64,000 nucleotides of DNA, from assembly GCA_029249345.1 (NCBI GenBank), contig JAQWHM010000017.1:1-64000 (forward strand), read 5' to 3'. Under the pieces are notes generated by a model that worked only from the letters and a program-made list of their open reading frames with translations, did not search any database and was not told the origin of the DNA. Of this stretch, positions 27,193 to 36,136 are shown one piece after another (within the stretch, counting starts at the first letter, position 1; each line of letters begins with the position of its first letter). Origin of the DNA: UBA10348 sp002469915. Its GTDB lineage: Bacteria; Bacteroidota; Rhodothermia; Rhodothermales; UBA10348. Made by a program: the position numbers and the translations under genes.

Positions 27193-29523
27193 TTACATCC
27201 GGAATAGGTAACTGAGCTTCATAAAGAAGCCGTCCGCTCGGCGCGTAATATCGCGGAAACGATAGGTGTCCATTTCGCTCATTGCCGTGCCGTATCCAAT
27301 GAATACTACGGTTCCTGGCGTGGGCCGGTAGGACATGAGGAAATCCGCCTGCATATTATTAGAACGACGGCTGTCGGCTTTGACAAAGCTTCCATCACTG
27401 GTTTGGAAATACACGGGAAGATCCGTTCTTGAGTCGTCCCGAAGTGCATCCTTGTATGATGCGCGATATTGCCCTACGAAGCGCACAAACAAGGTTGGTG
27501 TGATCTGGTACTCGATCTTCAGTCTTGGAACACGGCTAAGGGAGACCAGCGACTTGTCCGATGCTCGAAAATGCTGCTGATGGTCGTATCTAAACTCGAA
27601 TCGCAATTGATCGGTGGGCGTGTATCTACCGTTGAACTCGATAATGCGAATGTTAGCGTCGGCCCATTCGTCGTAATTCGGGTCTCTACCAAAACCATAA
27701 CGGACTGAGCCGGAAAACTTATTGAATTGGGGCGTAGAGAGGCTAATCATGGGCCCAATATTGAACAGGTTCGGTACACCTTTGTAGGGCTCGAAACCTG
27801 TATCCGTTTTGAGATAGTAGTGCGTGAAGAAGTTACCTGGGTAACCGAAGGTCTCAATCCAGGTGAAAATGTTCAGATTCCATCCACCTCTCATCTGGAA
27901 ATTGAATGTCGGATAGAATCGAATATCCTCGGGGTCATCTCCATCAAAGAACCCTTGGTATTCCCATACGCCGGTGAGCCGAACGGAAAGGCTGGAGCGT
28001 TCTAAAAAGGCCCCTTCTTTGCCATAGATGGTTCTGACGGCACTGGCGCCAATCGTTACCTGGTTGCCTCGGCTCAGGAAGCCTACGGCCGGGTCGAAGT
28101 CGGCATGGTAACCTGAGGTGTTTACGCCACCGGACCACTTTCGAGTAGAGACGTTTGCGCTGGCGTTCCACATGGGCGCGATGCCGTCGATGCCGGTTGT
28201 AGAGCTGAATCCAGTTTGGGCTCGGATGGAATAAGTATCGTTTGCAATGAGGTTGCCATCGAGAGCGAAGACCCGGTTGGCCCAATCGCCATGCATACGA
28301 TCGGTGTACACGACGCCCAAGCTGTTTTGGCCACCAAGGTCCCGTTTCAGTCGGATAGCGTTGATGTAGGAGGCATCTACTTCTGCGATCGATGGTCCAC
28401 TATTATCAATGGCAGAGAGGGCGGCAATCGTAGTCGAGCCTGTTTTTCCTGCCAGTTTTACTGCGGCCAAGGGATTGGCAATGCTACGTGTATAAATAAG
28501 TCGGGTAGGTGTACTGAACATTTCGATTCCATCCAGAAAAAATGGCCGCTTCTCGGGGAACGACACAGATCTTCGGGGATCGTAATTGATCTGCGCAACA
28601 TCGGCTTCGATTTGCGAAAAGTCAGGATTGAGCGTCGCATTGATGACCATATTAGAGGAGAGTCCGTACCGTGCATTTAAACCTAACGGGTCTGTGATAT
28701 CTCTCTCGAATGAGGCTGGATCAGGACCGCGCTGCATCGCTCCTCGGATCTCCGGATTGATATCCAGAACCCGTCCTCGAGTGAGTTCGGAAAGTCCGGT
28801 AAGTGAACCGTTTTGAGCAAGAAAAGACGCTCCACCCAAGCGTGCACCACTCCATGATGACCAATAGTCAGAATGCTGGACCTTACGCAGGACGTTAAAA
28901 CCCCAATTCTGCGATTTGGCATTGCCAAATCGCAGACTCTTGAAGGGGATTTCAATTTCGACAACGAACCCCTTCTCGGTGAGGCGTCCCTGTGATGTGA
29001 AAACAAAATCAGGATTTTCATCGATGGAAAAAGGTAACGAGACTCCAAAACTGCTTGCGGACGATACGTCTCTTAACATTCCATCTGCTTGTTGCCCAAT
29101 CGGATTGACGATAAAGGCAAAGGCCGAGCGTTGATCATCATATGTGTCCAACACGATCACTACCCGATCATCGTTGTCCAGTTTATCCCGGTCTGCAAGG
29201 GTAGATCGAACTTCTCCGTGAACCTCATCCGCTTCGATTCCGATGTATAGGGCTTCGGATCCATACCAGACGAGTACCCTTGTTTGGTCTTCAGCCGGTC
29301 TCCCATCTGTGGGGATGTATTCTGTGAAATCGCTGGTCACGGCTGCCTGATTCCACATATTCTCATTCAGGAAGCCGTCAATCGATAGGAGAGTCGGTTC
29401 AAGTTTTGGAATGGCAATGTCTAGATCAGACCTGCGGGTGGCGGACACGTCTTGGCCAACGGCAGGTTGCGAAATGATTAAACAAGCTCCGATAACCATT
29501 AAAAAACGTAGGGCAGACGGCAT
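27193..29523 (-). CDS. CBM9-like/DUF5916 outer-membrane protein
   Basis: This 776-residue exported protein has a signal peptide (RFLMVIGACLIISQPAVGQ) and a CBM9-like sugar-binding-fold domain at about residues 40-220 (LSIDGFLNENMWNQA, TRVLVWYGSEALYIGIEA, DDRVVIVLDTYDD). A DUF5916 region of transmembrane beta strands (EKRPFFLDGIEMF near 325) follows, ending in a strand that closes with Phe-Arg-Met. Such proteins sit in the outer membrane of Bacteroidota relatives with unknown substrate. The ATG at 29523 is preferred over a TTG 33 bases upstream because the signal peptide starts there. Confidence 0.85.
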   Translation of the reverse strand: MPSALRFLMVIGACLIISQPAVGQDVSATRRSDLDIAIPKLEPTLLSIDGFLNENMWNQAAVTSDFTEYIPTDGRPAEDQTRVLVWYGSEALYIGIEADEVHGEVRSTLADRDKLDNDDRVVIVLDTYDDQRSAFAFIVNPIGQQADGMLRDVSSASSFGVSLPFSIDENPDFVFTSQGRLTEKGFVVEIEIPFKSLRFGNAKSQNWGFNVLRKVQHSDYWSSWSGARLGGASFLAQNGSLTGLSELTRGRVLDINPEIRGAMQRGPDPASFERDITDPLGLNARYGLSSNMVINATLNPDFSQIEADVAQINYDPRRSVSFPEKRPFFLDGIEMFSTPTRLIYTRSIANPLAAVKLAGKTGSTTIAALSAIDNSGPSIAEVDASYINAIRLKRDLGGQNSLGVVYTDRMHGDWANRVFALDGNLIANDTYSIRAQTGFSSTTGIDGIAPMWNASANVSTRKWSGGVNTSGYHADFDPAVGFLSRGNQVTIGASAVRTIYGKEGAFLERSSLSVRLTGVWEYQGFFDGDDPEDIRFYPTFNFQMRGGWNLNIFTWIETFGYPGNFFTHYYLKTDTGFEPYKGVPNLFNIGPMISLSTPQFNKFSGSVRYGFGRDPNYDEWADANIRIIEFNGRYTPTDQLRFEFRYDHQQHFRASDKSLVSLSRVPRLKIEYQITPTLFVRFVGQYRASYKDALRDDSRTDLPVYFQTSDGSFVKADSRRSNNMQADFLMSYRPTPGTVVFIGYGTAMSEMDTYRFRDITRRADGFFMKLSYLFRM

Positions 29524-29868
29524 GGGACCTGGGTTTTTTACGGAAGAAGTCTCCAATCTACTGTCTCGAGACGGGAAAGTCGTGGAGATTCCTGAGATTC
29601 CTGCTTTTCACGCGTTTGCTTGTATTGGAGAAGCATTGTTCTGAAAAAACGCTTCGAGGCTATGATGGGGTAGTATCTCCGGGGATTTACATCTATCGTG
29701 CCCATGCTATATCAAAGGGGCAATAGACCGTTCTAAGTGAAGGGATGCAGGGAGATTGGCGTAGATAAGGCGGTCGAGAAGGAGATATTCGCAACCATTT
29801 GAAGCCGTGTAATCCCCGCTGCTTTATGATATATTGGAACCGTATTAGTCAGTAACAAGGCCCTGCAG
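29524..29868. other. 345-base intergenic region, divergent promoters
   Basis: No supported gene. It lies between two divergent genes and must hold both promoters. I see an AT-rich block TTATGATATATTGG about 45 bases before the plus-strand gene, which could be a -10 region. A short direct repeat, GAGATTCCT twice in tandem, is near 29586-29604. The longer open frames here are unconserved. Confidence 0.5.
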
Positions 29869-30390
29869 ATGCTTAAAATCCTCTTTTTAACCTTCTTTTT
29901 GACCGTTTCTCCTGCTCTTGTTCTAGGGCAGACCGAAAGTGAGGGGCCGTGGTCGAACGACGTAGTTGTGGAAGTTGCTTTGGAATTAATAACGGCATTG
30001 CCGTACGCAACTTTGATCACTCTTGATGCATCTGGTCATCCGCAGGCGCGGACCATGGAAGCTTTTCAGCCGGACGAAGATCTGGTCGTTTGGATGGCGA
30101 CGAACCGGAATAGCGCCAAAGTGGATGAAATTAGAAATGACGCTCGCGCAACGCTTCACTATCAGGTGCCCAATGGCCTCGGGTATGTGGTGCTAACTGG
30201 GCAGTCGGTTTTGGTTGACGATGAAGATGCAAAGGCTAAGTGGTGGAAGGATTCATGGGAAGAGTTCTATCCAGACCGGTCTCTTTACCTGCTCATTAAG
30301 TTCATCCCGTCTCATCTAGAAGTGGTCAGTTATGAGCACGAAATGATCGGGCATGAAGGTACATGGCAGGCACCAAGGGCCGATTTGTAG
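29869..30390 (+). CDS. Secreted pyridoxamine 5'-phosphate oxidase-family protein
   Basis: This 173-residue protein has a Sec signal peptide (MLKILFLTFFLTVSPALVLGQ) followed by an FMN-binding split-barrel domain of the general-stress/PNPOx-like type (ALPYATLITLDASGHPQARTMEAF, VWMATNRNSAKVDEIRND). Most relatives are cytoplasmic flavin or heme proteins, so the export signal is notable. The true cofactor and substrate are unknown. Confidence 0.85.
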   Translation: MLKILFLTFFLTVSPALVLGQTESEGPWSNDVVVEVALELITALPYATLITLDASGHPQARTMEAFQPDEDLVVWMATNRNSAKVDEIRNDARATLHYQVPNGLGYVVLTGQSVLVDDEDAKAKWWKDSWEEFYPDRSLYLLIKFIPSHLEVVSYEHEMIGHEGTWQAPRADL

Positions 30391-30438
30391 ATAACCGCAA
30401 GCCCCGAAAGCAACAAAATTGAAAATTTCAGATCGAAC

Positions 30439-31410
30439 ATGAGACATCGCAGATTTGGGAAGACAGATTGGCAGGTAAGCGAAATCGGTCACGGAATGTG
30501 GGGAATGGGTTCTTGGGCCGATTCAGACGATGATCGATCACTGGAGGCGTTGCAACTATCAGTAGATTCAGGGTGCACCTTCTTTGATACCGCTTGGGCA
30601 TACGGAGATGGCCGCTCAGAGGTGCTTTTGGGTCGTTTGCTCCGCCAAAATCCGGATAAGAGACTATACACAGCTACAAAAATACCTCCAAAAAATCGGC
30701 AATGGCCTTCGGTGCGTGGGGCCGAGTTGGACGATGTATTCCCAGCTGACTATATCCGGGAGTATGTACAGCGCAGTCTTAAGAACACCGGCGTGGATCA
30801 CTACGATCTTATGCAATTTCATGTGTGGGAAGACGCGTGGGCAGAAGATGAGCGCTGGATTAGAGCAGTAGACGATTTGAAGGCAGAGGGACTCATATCT
30901 GGTACGGGAATCTCTATTAATAGATGGGAGTCTTGGAATGGGATTCAAACGGTTAAAAGTGGCCATATTGATTCCATTCAGGTGATATATAACATTTTCG
31001 ATCAGAATCCTGAGGACGAGTTATTTCCGGTATGTCGAGAAAATGACGTCGCCATCATCGCTAGGGTGCCATTTGATGAAGGCATTTTAACGGGTAACCT
31101 GACCAAGGAATCGACATGGCCCGACGGAGATTGGCGAAACCTGTATTTCGTACCAGAAAACTTGCATCCCAGTGTGGATAGGGCCGATGTGCTTAAAGAG
31201 ATCGTTCCTGGTGGAATGACTCTTCCGGAAATGGCCCTGCGCTTTATTCTCAATAATCCTGACGTGACGACCATTATTCCTGGAATGCGTAAGCTCAATC
31301 ATGTCACATCCAATTGTGCGGCATCTGATGCCGGGCCCCTGCCGGAAGAACTACACAAGGTTCTAAGGGCTCACAGGTGGGAGCGCGTACCAACGGAATG
31401 GTCATATTAA
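30439..31410 (+). CDS. Aldo/keto reductase
   Basis: This 323-residue NADPH-dependent (beta/alpha)8 oxidoreductase has the catalytic set in order: Asp and Tyr in FFDTAWAYGDGRSE, Lys in YTATKIPP, and His in MQFHVWED. The C-terminal cofactor region ends TTIIPGMRKLNHVTSN. It has no signal peptide. The substrate cannot be assigned; it follows the PPOX-type gene by 48 bases and may be cotranscribed. Confidence 0.92.
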   Translation: MRHRRFGKTDWQVSEIGHGMWGMGSWADSDDDRSLEALQLSVDSGCTFFDTAWAYGDGRSEVLLGRLLRQNPDKRLYTATKIPPKNRQWPSVRGAELDDVFPADYIREYVQRSLKNTGVDHYDLMQFHVWEDAWAEDERWIRAVDDLKAEGLISGTGISINRWESWNGIQTVKSGHIDSIQVIYNIFDQNPEDELFPVCRENDVAIIARVPFDEGILTGNLTKESTWPDGDWRNLYFVPENLHPSVDRADVLKEIVPGGMTLPEMALRFILNNPDVTTIIPGMRKLNHVTSNCAASDAGPLPEELHKVLRAHRWERVPTEWSY

Positions 31411-31509
31411 TTCAAACTAGGCCCCGATTAGTTCAAGATGAGCTGATGCAGGCCGCCCGATAAACGGCTCTCAGTGTATATTCGGCTTCCGATAAACCTC
31501 ACTCGCGTT

Positions 31510-33732
31510 ATGAAACAGATTCTTGTACTCCTTCTTGTTTTTGGAGTTGGATGCTCCACCCCAGCCAATCAGTTTTCATCTGATGAAGTCGCTACTTGGG
31601 AGGAGAGAGCGGCATCGATTGAAATCATTCGCGATAACTGGGGCATTCCTCATATTTATGGTGAAACCGATGCAGATGCTGTTTTCGGTATGCTCTATGC
31701 GCAGGCAGAGGACGATTTTAACCGTATCGAGGTTAATTTCTTGAATGCGATGGGACGACTGGCTGAAGCAGAAGGGGAAGACGGGATCTATAGAGACCTC
31801 AGGATGCGGTTGTTTATTGATGAAGCCGAACTGCGGGAAATGTATAACGACGCTGAAGTCTGGCTTAAAGATCTTATGGATGCTTGGGCAGATGGGCTCA
31901 ACTACTATCTGGCTACTCATCCCGAAACCCAGCCGAGAGTATTGACACGATTCGAGCCGTGGATGGCTCTTTCCTTCAGTGAGGGCAGTATTGGAGGAGA
32001 TATCGAACGCATTTCTATAAATGGGCTAAAAGGCTTCTATGGCGCTGACCCCATGGGTACGCTGGCCGTGGAAGTCCGTCCAGAAAGCGGTTCAATCACG
32101 ATGGCACGAGATTGGGAGCTGGATCCCAACATTGAGCCAACGGGATCCAACGGCTTTGCGATTGCTCCAGAAAACACAGCCAACGGCCATGCACTATTGC
32201 TCATCAATCCACACACGTCGTTCTACTTTCGAGCGGAAAACCACGTAGTGAGTAAAGAAGGATTGAATGCGTACGGTGCGAGCACCTGGGGACAATTCTT
32301 TGTGTATCAGGGTTTTAACGAGAAGGCCGGATGGATGCATACCTCCAGTAAGGCAGATAACATTGATGAGTATCTAGAAACGATTGTACAGAAGGACAGT
32401 GGTCTCTTTTACATGTACGATGGCGAAGAACGGCCTCTAGAAACGAAAACGGTCACGATTAACTACAAGCAGGGTACATCCCTCTCTTCGAAGGATTTCA
32501 CCATTTATCGTAGTCATCATGGCCCGATCATTCGAGCTCAAGATGGTAAGTGGATCGCATTTCGGATTATGGAAGAGCCGCTGAAGGCTTTGCAGCAATC
32601 GTATCTTCGGACGAAAGCGGAAGATTATCAGGCCTACCGGGAGTCTATGGAGTTCCATACTAACTCCTCCAACAATACCGTGTATGCGGATGCGGATGGC
32701 GCGATCGCGTATTTCCACTCCAACTTTGTACCGGTTCGTAATGAATCGATCGACTTTAGTCGCCCCGTAGATGGTAGTTCTTCGGATACGGAATGGAATG
32801 GATTGCACACCATCGATGAATCCGTTCATATCCTAAACCCGTCTAATGGGTGGATTCAGAACACTAATAATTGGCCTTTTTCTGCTACTGGTTCGAATTC
32901 TCCACGGAAGGAGGACTTTCCTGAGTACATGTCTCAGAATGCGGAAAACGCCCGAGGTCTACATGCCCTCAAAGTACTTGAGGGAGTGAATGATTTCACG
33001 ATTGAGTCGCTTCAGGAAGCAGCCTACGATTCGTACTTGACTGCATTTGATGTATTGATTCCTCAGCTACTTGCTGCATATGCCAATCTTGATTGGGACC
33101 ATCCACTTAGAAAGGATATTAGCGAACAGGTTGAATTACTGCGCACATGGGATCGGCGCTTTGGCGTGGATTCCGTGCCCACTTCATTGGCCATATTCTG
33201 GGCAAGCGATTATTCATCAAAGTCGAGAGCTGCAGCGCGGGAAGCTGGGATTCCAGTTTCAACATTTAATTCCAGTGATCTTGCCGATCCGATTCGGTTA
33301 GCTTCAGTAGTGGCGGCTAGGGAAAAATTGATCGCAGATTTCGGACAGTGGGATACCCCGTGGGGAGACATTAACCGGTTCCAGCGCTTGACGGGCGATA
33401 TTGTGCAGCCGTTCGATGATATTCAGCCCAGCATACCTGTTGGTTTTACCTCGGCTACATGGGGATCGCTCGCTGCTTACGGACAGCGAACGTTTAACGA
33501 CACGAAGCGCATTTATGGTACTCGCGGTAACTCCTTTGTAGCCATAGCTGAGTTTGGCGATTCCTTAAGAGCGGTAGCCGTAACAGCAGGAGGTCAGAGT
33601 GGGGATCCATCGAACCCGCATTTTAATGACCAAGCACCTTTATATGCCGCTGGGCAGCTGCGTCCTGTGCACTTTTATCGAGAAGATGTAGAAGCACATG
33701 CGGAGAGCTCGTACAGCCCGGGTCAAAACTAG
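31510..33732 (+). CDS. Penicillin acylase-family (S45) lipoprotein
   Basis: This 740-residue Ntn-hydrolase precursor belongs to the family cleaving amide bonds in penicillins, acyl-homoserine lactones and similar molecules. A lipoprotein signal ends in lipobox GVGC. The predicted autocleavage and nucleophile site is Ser213 in PTGSNGFAIAPE, preceded by an alpha-chain region beginning IIRDNWGIPHIYGETDADA. The ATG at 31510 is chosen over a GTG at 31474 because the signal peptide begins there. Quorum quenching is possible but not shown. Confidence 0.9.
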   Translation: MKQILVLLLVFGVGCSTPANQFSSDEVATWEERAASIEIIRDNWGIPHIYGETDADAVFGMLYAQAEDDFNRIEVNFLNAMGRLAEAEGEDGIYRDLRMRLFIDEAELREMYNDAEVWLKDLMDAWADGLNYYLATHPETQPRVLTRFEPWMALSFSEGSIGGDIERISINGLKGFYGADPMGTLAVEVRPESGSITMARDWELDPNIEPTGSNGFAIAPENTANGHALLLINPHTSFYFRAENHVVSKEGLNAYGASTWGQFFVYQGFNEKAGWMHTSSKADNIDEYLETIVQKDSGLFYMYDGEERPLETKTVTINYKQGTSLSSKDFTIYRSHHGPIIRAQDGKWIAFRIMEEPLKALQQSYLRTKAEDYQAYRESMEFHTNSSNNTVYADADGAIAYFHSNFVPVRNESIDFSRPVDGSSSDTEWNGLHTIDESVHILNPSNGWIQNTNNWPFSATGSNSPRKEDFPEYMSQNAENARGLHALKVLEGVNDFTIESLQEAAYDSYLTAFDVLIPQLLAAYANLDWDHPLRKDISEQVELLRTWDRRFGVDSVPTSLAIFWASDYSSKSRAAAREAGIPVSTFNSSDLADPIRLASVVAAREKLIADFGQWDTPWGDINRFQRLTGDIVQPFDDIQPSIPVGFTSATWGSLAAYGQRTFNDTKRIYGTRGNSFVAIAEFGDSLRAVAVTAGGQSGDPSNPHFNDQAPLYAAGQLRPVHFYREDVEAHAESSYSPGQN

Positions 33733-33733
33733 A

Positions 33734-33925
33734 CTATTCGTTCCATTTCAACGGTCTTATTAGCCCGCTCGATGTGCCTTGTTCGAGATCCGCGACGTGT
33801 TCGTGTAATTCTTCAATTTCGTTCTTTAATTCGTCAATTTGGCGCATGAAGAAGCGTCCACCAAAAAGGACGACCAATGCCAATAGAAGATTGACTACTG
33901 AAAAAAGGAATTGAACAATATCCAT
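33734..33925 (-). CDS. Small membrane-anchored coiled-coil protein
   Basis: This 63-residue protein has one N-terminal helix (IVQFLFSVVNLLLALVVLFGG) followed by a heptad-like segment (IDELKNEIEELHEHVADLE). The pattern is that of small Bif-type membrane adaptors, with no recognised family. It lies downstream of the gamma-glutamyltransferase gene on the same strand, 34 bases after its stop. Confidence 0.6.
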   Translation of the reverse strand: MDIVQFLFSVVNLLLALVVLFGGRFFMRQIDELKNEIEELHEHVADLEQGTSSGLIRPLKWNE

Positions 33926-33959
33926 AACTTATGTCATCCGGTTGTCGTTAAGAATGGAA

Positions 33960-35681
33960 TCAATATCCGGAAGCTCGTCCGTTGTAGCTCCTGGAGTCTG
34001 CTGAGCCATATTTGATACCGGTCTCCCAATCTATCCAAATACCCATTGCACTGCCTTGACCGGTTCTGAAGTAAACAGTATGACCTAACATCTCGTACAT
34101 GCGCTGGGTATCGGCTGATATATAGCCTCGCTCAAATGCGGTCCGGTCAGGTAGCCACTGATGGTGAATACGGGGGGCTTCAATGGCACGAGCAATATTC
34201 ATGTTATGATCAATCACATTCAGCACTACTTGCAACGATGTGTTGATGATCGTGCGTCCTCCCGGGCTACCAATGGCCATCACAGGGCGACCATCCTTGG
34301 CAACGATGGTAGGCGTCATGGAGGAGATCATGCGTTTTCCGGGTTCCACAAGATTAGGTTTCGTACCAATATGGCCATCGCGGTCTGTCACGCCAGGCAT
34401 TGGGTTGAAATCGCCCATTTCGTTGTTCAACAGAAACCCAGCTCCTTCTACGACAATTGAATTTCCGTATCCGAATTCGAGGGTATAGGTCAGGGAAACG
34501 GTATTTCCATCGGCATCAACCACCGAAAAGTGAGTCGTTTCTTCGCTTTCATAGGGCTGCAGAGCATTAAACGCGTTTTCATCGCTTGCAGAGGCTTTGT
34601 AGGGATTGATAGTCGATCTCAGATCAGCGGCGTGTTCTTTTGATATTAACCAATCTACTGGCAAATCGGGGTTGAACTTGGGATCGCCAACGTATTGGGC
34701 TCGATCGGCAAATGCTCGACGCATGGCCTCGGTTAGCAGGTGTAAATAGTTGGCTGAATTATGGCCGAGTGAAGCCAAGTCGTACGCCTCTAATATGTTC
34801 AACATCGTGACGATGGCAATACCGCCAGAGGAGGGGGGACTCATGGAGTAAATGTCATACCCACGATAGGTACCGTGAATAGGGGCTTGTTCATCAGCTT
34901 CGTACGCCGCAAGATCAGCCTCCGTTATTAAGCCGCCCCACGTACTCATGAATTCGGCGATCAAACGCGCTGTTTCTCCTTTATAGAATCCGTCCCTTCC
35001 GTGATCACGAATTCGTTTTAGCGTCTCAGCGAGGTCTCCCTGAACCAGAAGCTCTCCTGGTTCATGCGTTTCTGTTCCATTCTTGAGAAAGGCATCTGCC
35101 GTTGATTGATAGATCGGGTTGTCCTCGGCCATCGAGCGGAACCGCTCTTGGACGCTCTTCAGGTTCCACGTGAACGGGAAGCCATTTTCGGCAAGGCGTA
35201 CAGCAGGTTGCAGGAGGTCGCTCCATGGTAGCGATCCAAAGCGCTCATGGGCAAGCGCGAGTCCTGCAACCGTTCCGGGAACGCCCGTCGATGTTAGTGC
35301 GCGGTGATGCTTGGTTTCATCCAAGTTGCCTTCTTCATCCAGAAACATAGTTTCAAAGGCTGCTGCGGGGGCTTTCTCGCGAAAGTTGAAAGCAGTCGTC
35401 TCTCCATCAGCACCGTGGTAGACGAGAAAGCCCCCGCCACCAATATTTCCAGCTGCAGGGTGAACAACTGCGAGTGCAAAGGCGGTCGCTACGGCTGCAT
35501 CAATAGCATTTCCGCCTTGCTTAAGAATATCTCGTCCCACTTCTGAGGCGACGTATTGAGTGGAAACGACCATCCCATTTTCGGCAGGTACGGGCTGTCT
35601 TCCTTGTTGAGCAGCGACAGGATGGACGGCTACACATACGATGAGTAGCAATGCGGGGATTGATCGGCGAAGTAAGGACAT
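33960..35681 (-). CDS. ggt: Gamma-glutamyltransferase
   Basis: GGT (573 aa) hydrolyses or transfers the gamma-glutamyl group of glutathione in the periplasm. A signal peptide (ALLLIVCVAVHPVAAQ) is followed by the large-subunit region. Autocleavage should expose Thr382 in EETTHFSVVDADGN, the nucleophile of the small subunit. The later LLNNEMGDF, MISSMTPTIV and GSPGG(RT)II motifs match the family. Length is typical and the gene is intact. Confidence 0.94.
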   Translation of the reverse strand: MSLLRRSIPALLLIVCVAVHPVAAQQGRQPVPAENGMVVSTQYVASEVGRDILKQGGNAIDAAVATAFALAVVHPAAGNIGGGGFLVYHGADGETTAFNFREKAPAAAFETMFLDEEGNLDETKHHRALTSTGVPGTVAGLALAHERFGSLPWSDLLQPAVRLAENGFPFTWNLKSVQERFRSMAEDNPIYQSTADAFLKNGTETHEPGELLVQGDLAETLKRIRDHGRDGFYKGETARLIAEFMSTWGGLITEADLAAYEADEQAPIHGTYRGYDIYSMSPPSSGGIAIVTMLNILEAYDLASLGHNSANYLHLLTEAMRRAFADRAQYVGDPKFNPDLPVDWLISKEHAADLRSTINPYKASASDENAFNALQPYESEETTHFSVVDADGNTVSLTYTLEFGYGNSIVVEGAGFLLNNEMGDFNPMPGVTDRDGHIGTKPNLVEPGKRMISSMTPTIVAKDGRPVMAIGSPGGRTIINTSLQVVLNVIDHNMNIARAIEAPRIHHQWLPDRTAFERGYISADTQRMYEMLGHTVYFRTGQGSAMGIWIDWETGIKYGSADSRSYNGRASGY

Positions 35682-35700
35682 GTGCGCTAAAGAAAGTGGA

Positions 35701-35731
35701 GAGGCCGCGCAGCCGTGTGCTGCGGGCCCTC
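35701..35731 (-). terminator. Hairpin between the operon remnant and ggt
   Basis: GAGG..CCGC..GCAGC pairs with GCTGC..GGG..CCTC around a 5-base loop (11 of 13 pairs). On the minus strand it follows the remnant operon and precedes ggt, with only a weak T-rich stretch after it, so it is a possible old terminator. Confidence 0.3.
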
Positions 35732-35767
35732 AAAAGTACGTTTCGAAACGCGCCAAATCCAACATTT

Positions 35768-35998
35768 TTACAAAATGACGCCCGTAGGATCATCTCTCCA
35801 AGACTTCAGGACTTTCATGTAATTGGCCCGCTCAAACGCGACAGGGTCTCCCACGTGAAGTTGACTCATGCTGCCTTGCAATTGCTCAACCGACTCATAC
35901 TCATGTTCGTCCAACTACTGATTCATCGCTTCGCGAATGTCTTGGATGCGAACCAGACCATTTTTCAATAACTCAGAAGCCCCTGCTCGGGTGAACCG
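35768..35998 (-). pseudogene. C-terminal remnant of a dihydroorotate dehydrogenase-like gene
   Basis: The minus strand here reads, in one frame with a single internal TAG, RAGASELLKNGLVRIQ..., then LDEHEYESVEQLQGSMSQ, then FERANYMKVLKSWRDD, ending at TAA. This resembles the C-terminus of the dihydroorotate dehydrogenase-like proteins often encoded next to nifJ, for example in cyanobacteria. The N-terminal part, about three quarters of the gene, is missing. The frame joins directly to the end of the nifJ fragment, so one deletion seems to have removed the 3' part of nifJ and the 5' part of this gene. Family recognition is from memory of the C-terminal motif. Confidence 0.65.
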
Positions 35999-36136
35999 AG
36001 GCCCCAAAATACCGCCCGTGTGACGCTATCAGACTCAGTAGAGAAGGAGGGGTCGTAGGTTAAGCTACTGTGGGTTACGTCGTCGTTGATGCCGATCGTA
36101 AAGTGATTTTTCGATTTTTCGATTTTTCGATTTTTC
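35965..36136 (-). pseudogene. Out-of-frame continuation of nifJ
   Basis: Beyond the tandem repeat, a different frame continues the nifJ protein: KNHFTIGINDDVTH, then SLTYDPSFSTESDSVTRAVFWGLGS, after which similarity ends and a TGA follows at 35965-35967. These stretches match pyruvate:flavodoxin/ferredoxin oxidoreductases just past residue 385. It would join the N-terminal part without a break if the repeat had two copies instead of four. Confidence 0.8.

Noticed and set aside
27944..28285. Minus-strand 113-codon frame rich in Arg/His
   Set aside because: It is an alternative frame of the DUF5916 protein gene with biased composition.
35651..35971. Plus-strand open frame of 106 codons opposite the nifJ/dihydroorotate dehydrogenase-like remnant
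   Set aside because: It is antisense to recognisable protein remnants and has no family features of its own.
36105..36136. Start of a CRISPR array
   Set aside because: 8-bp units without spacers; it is a simple tandem repeat in a coding sequence.
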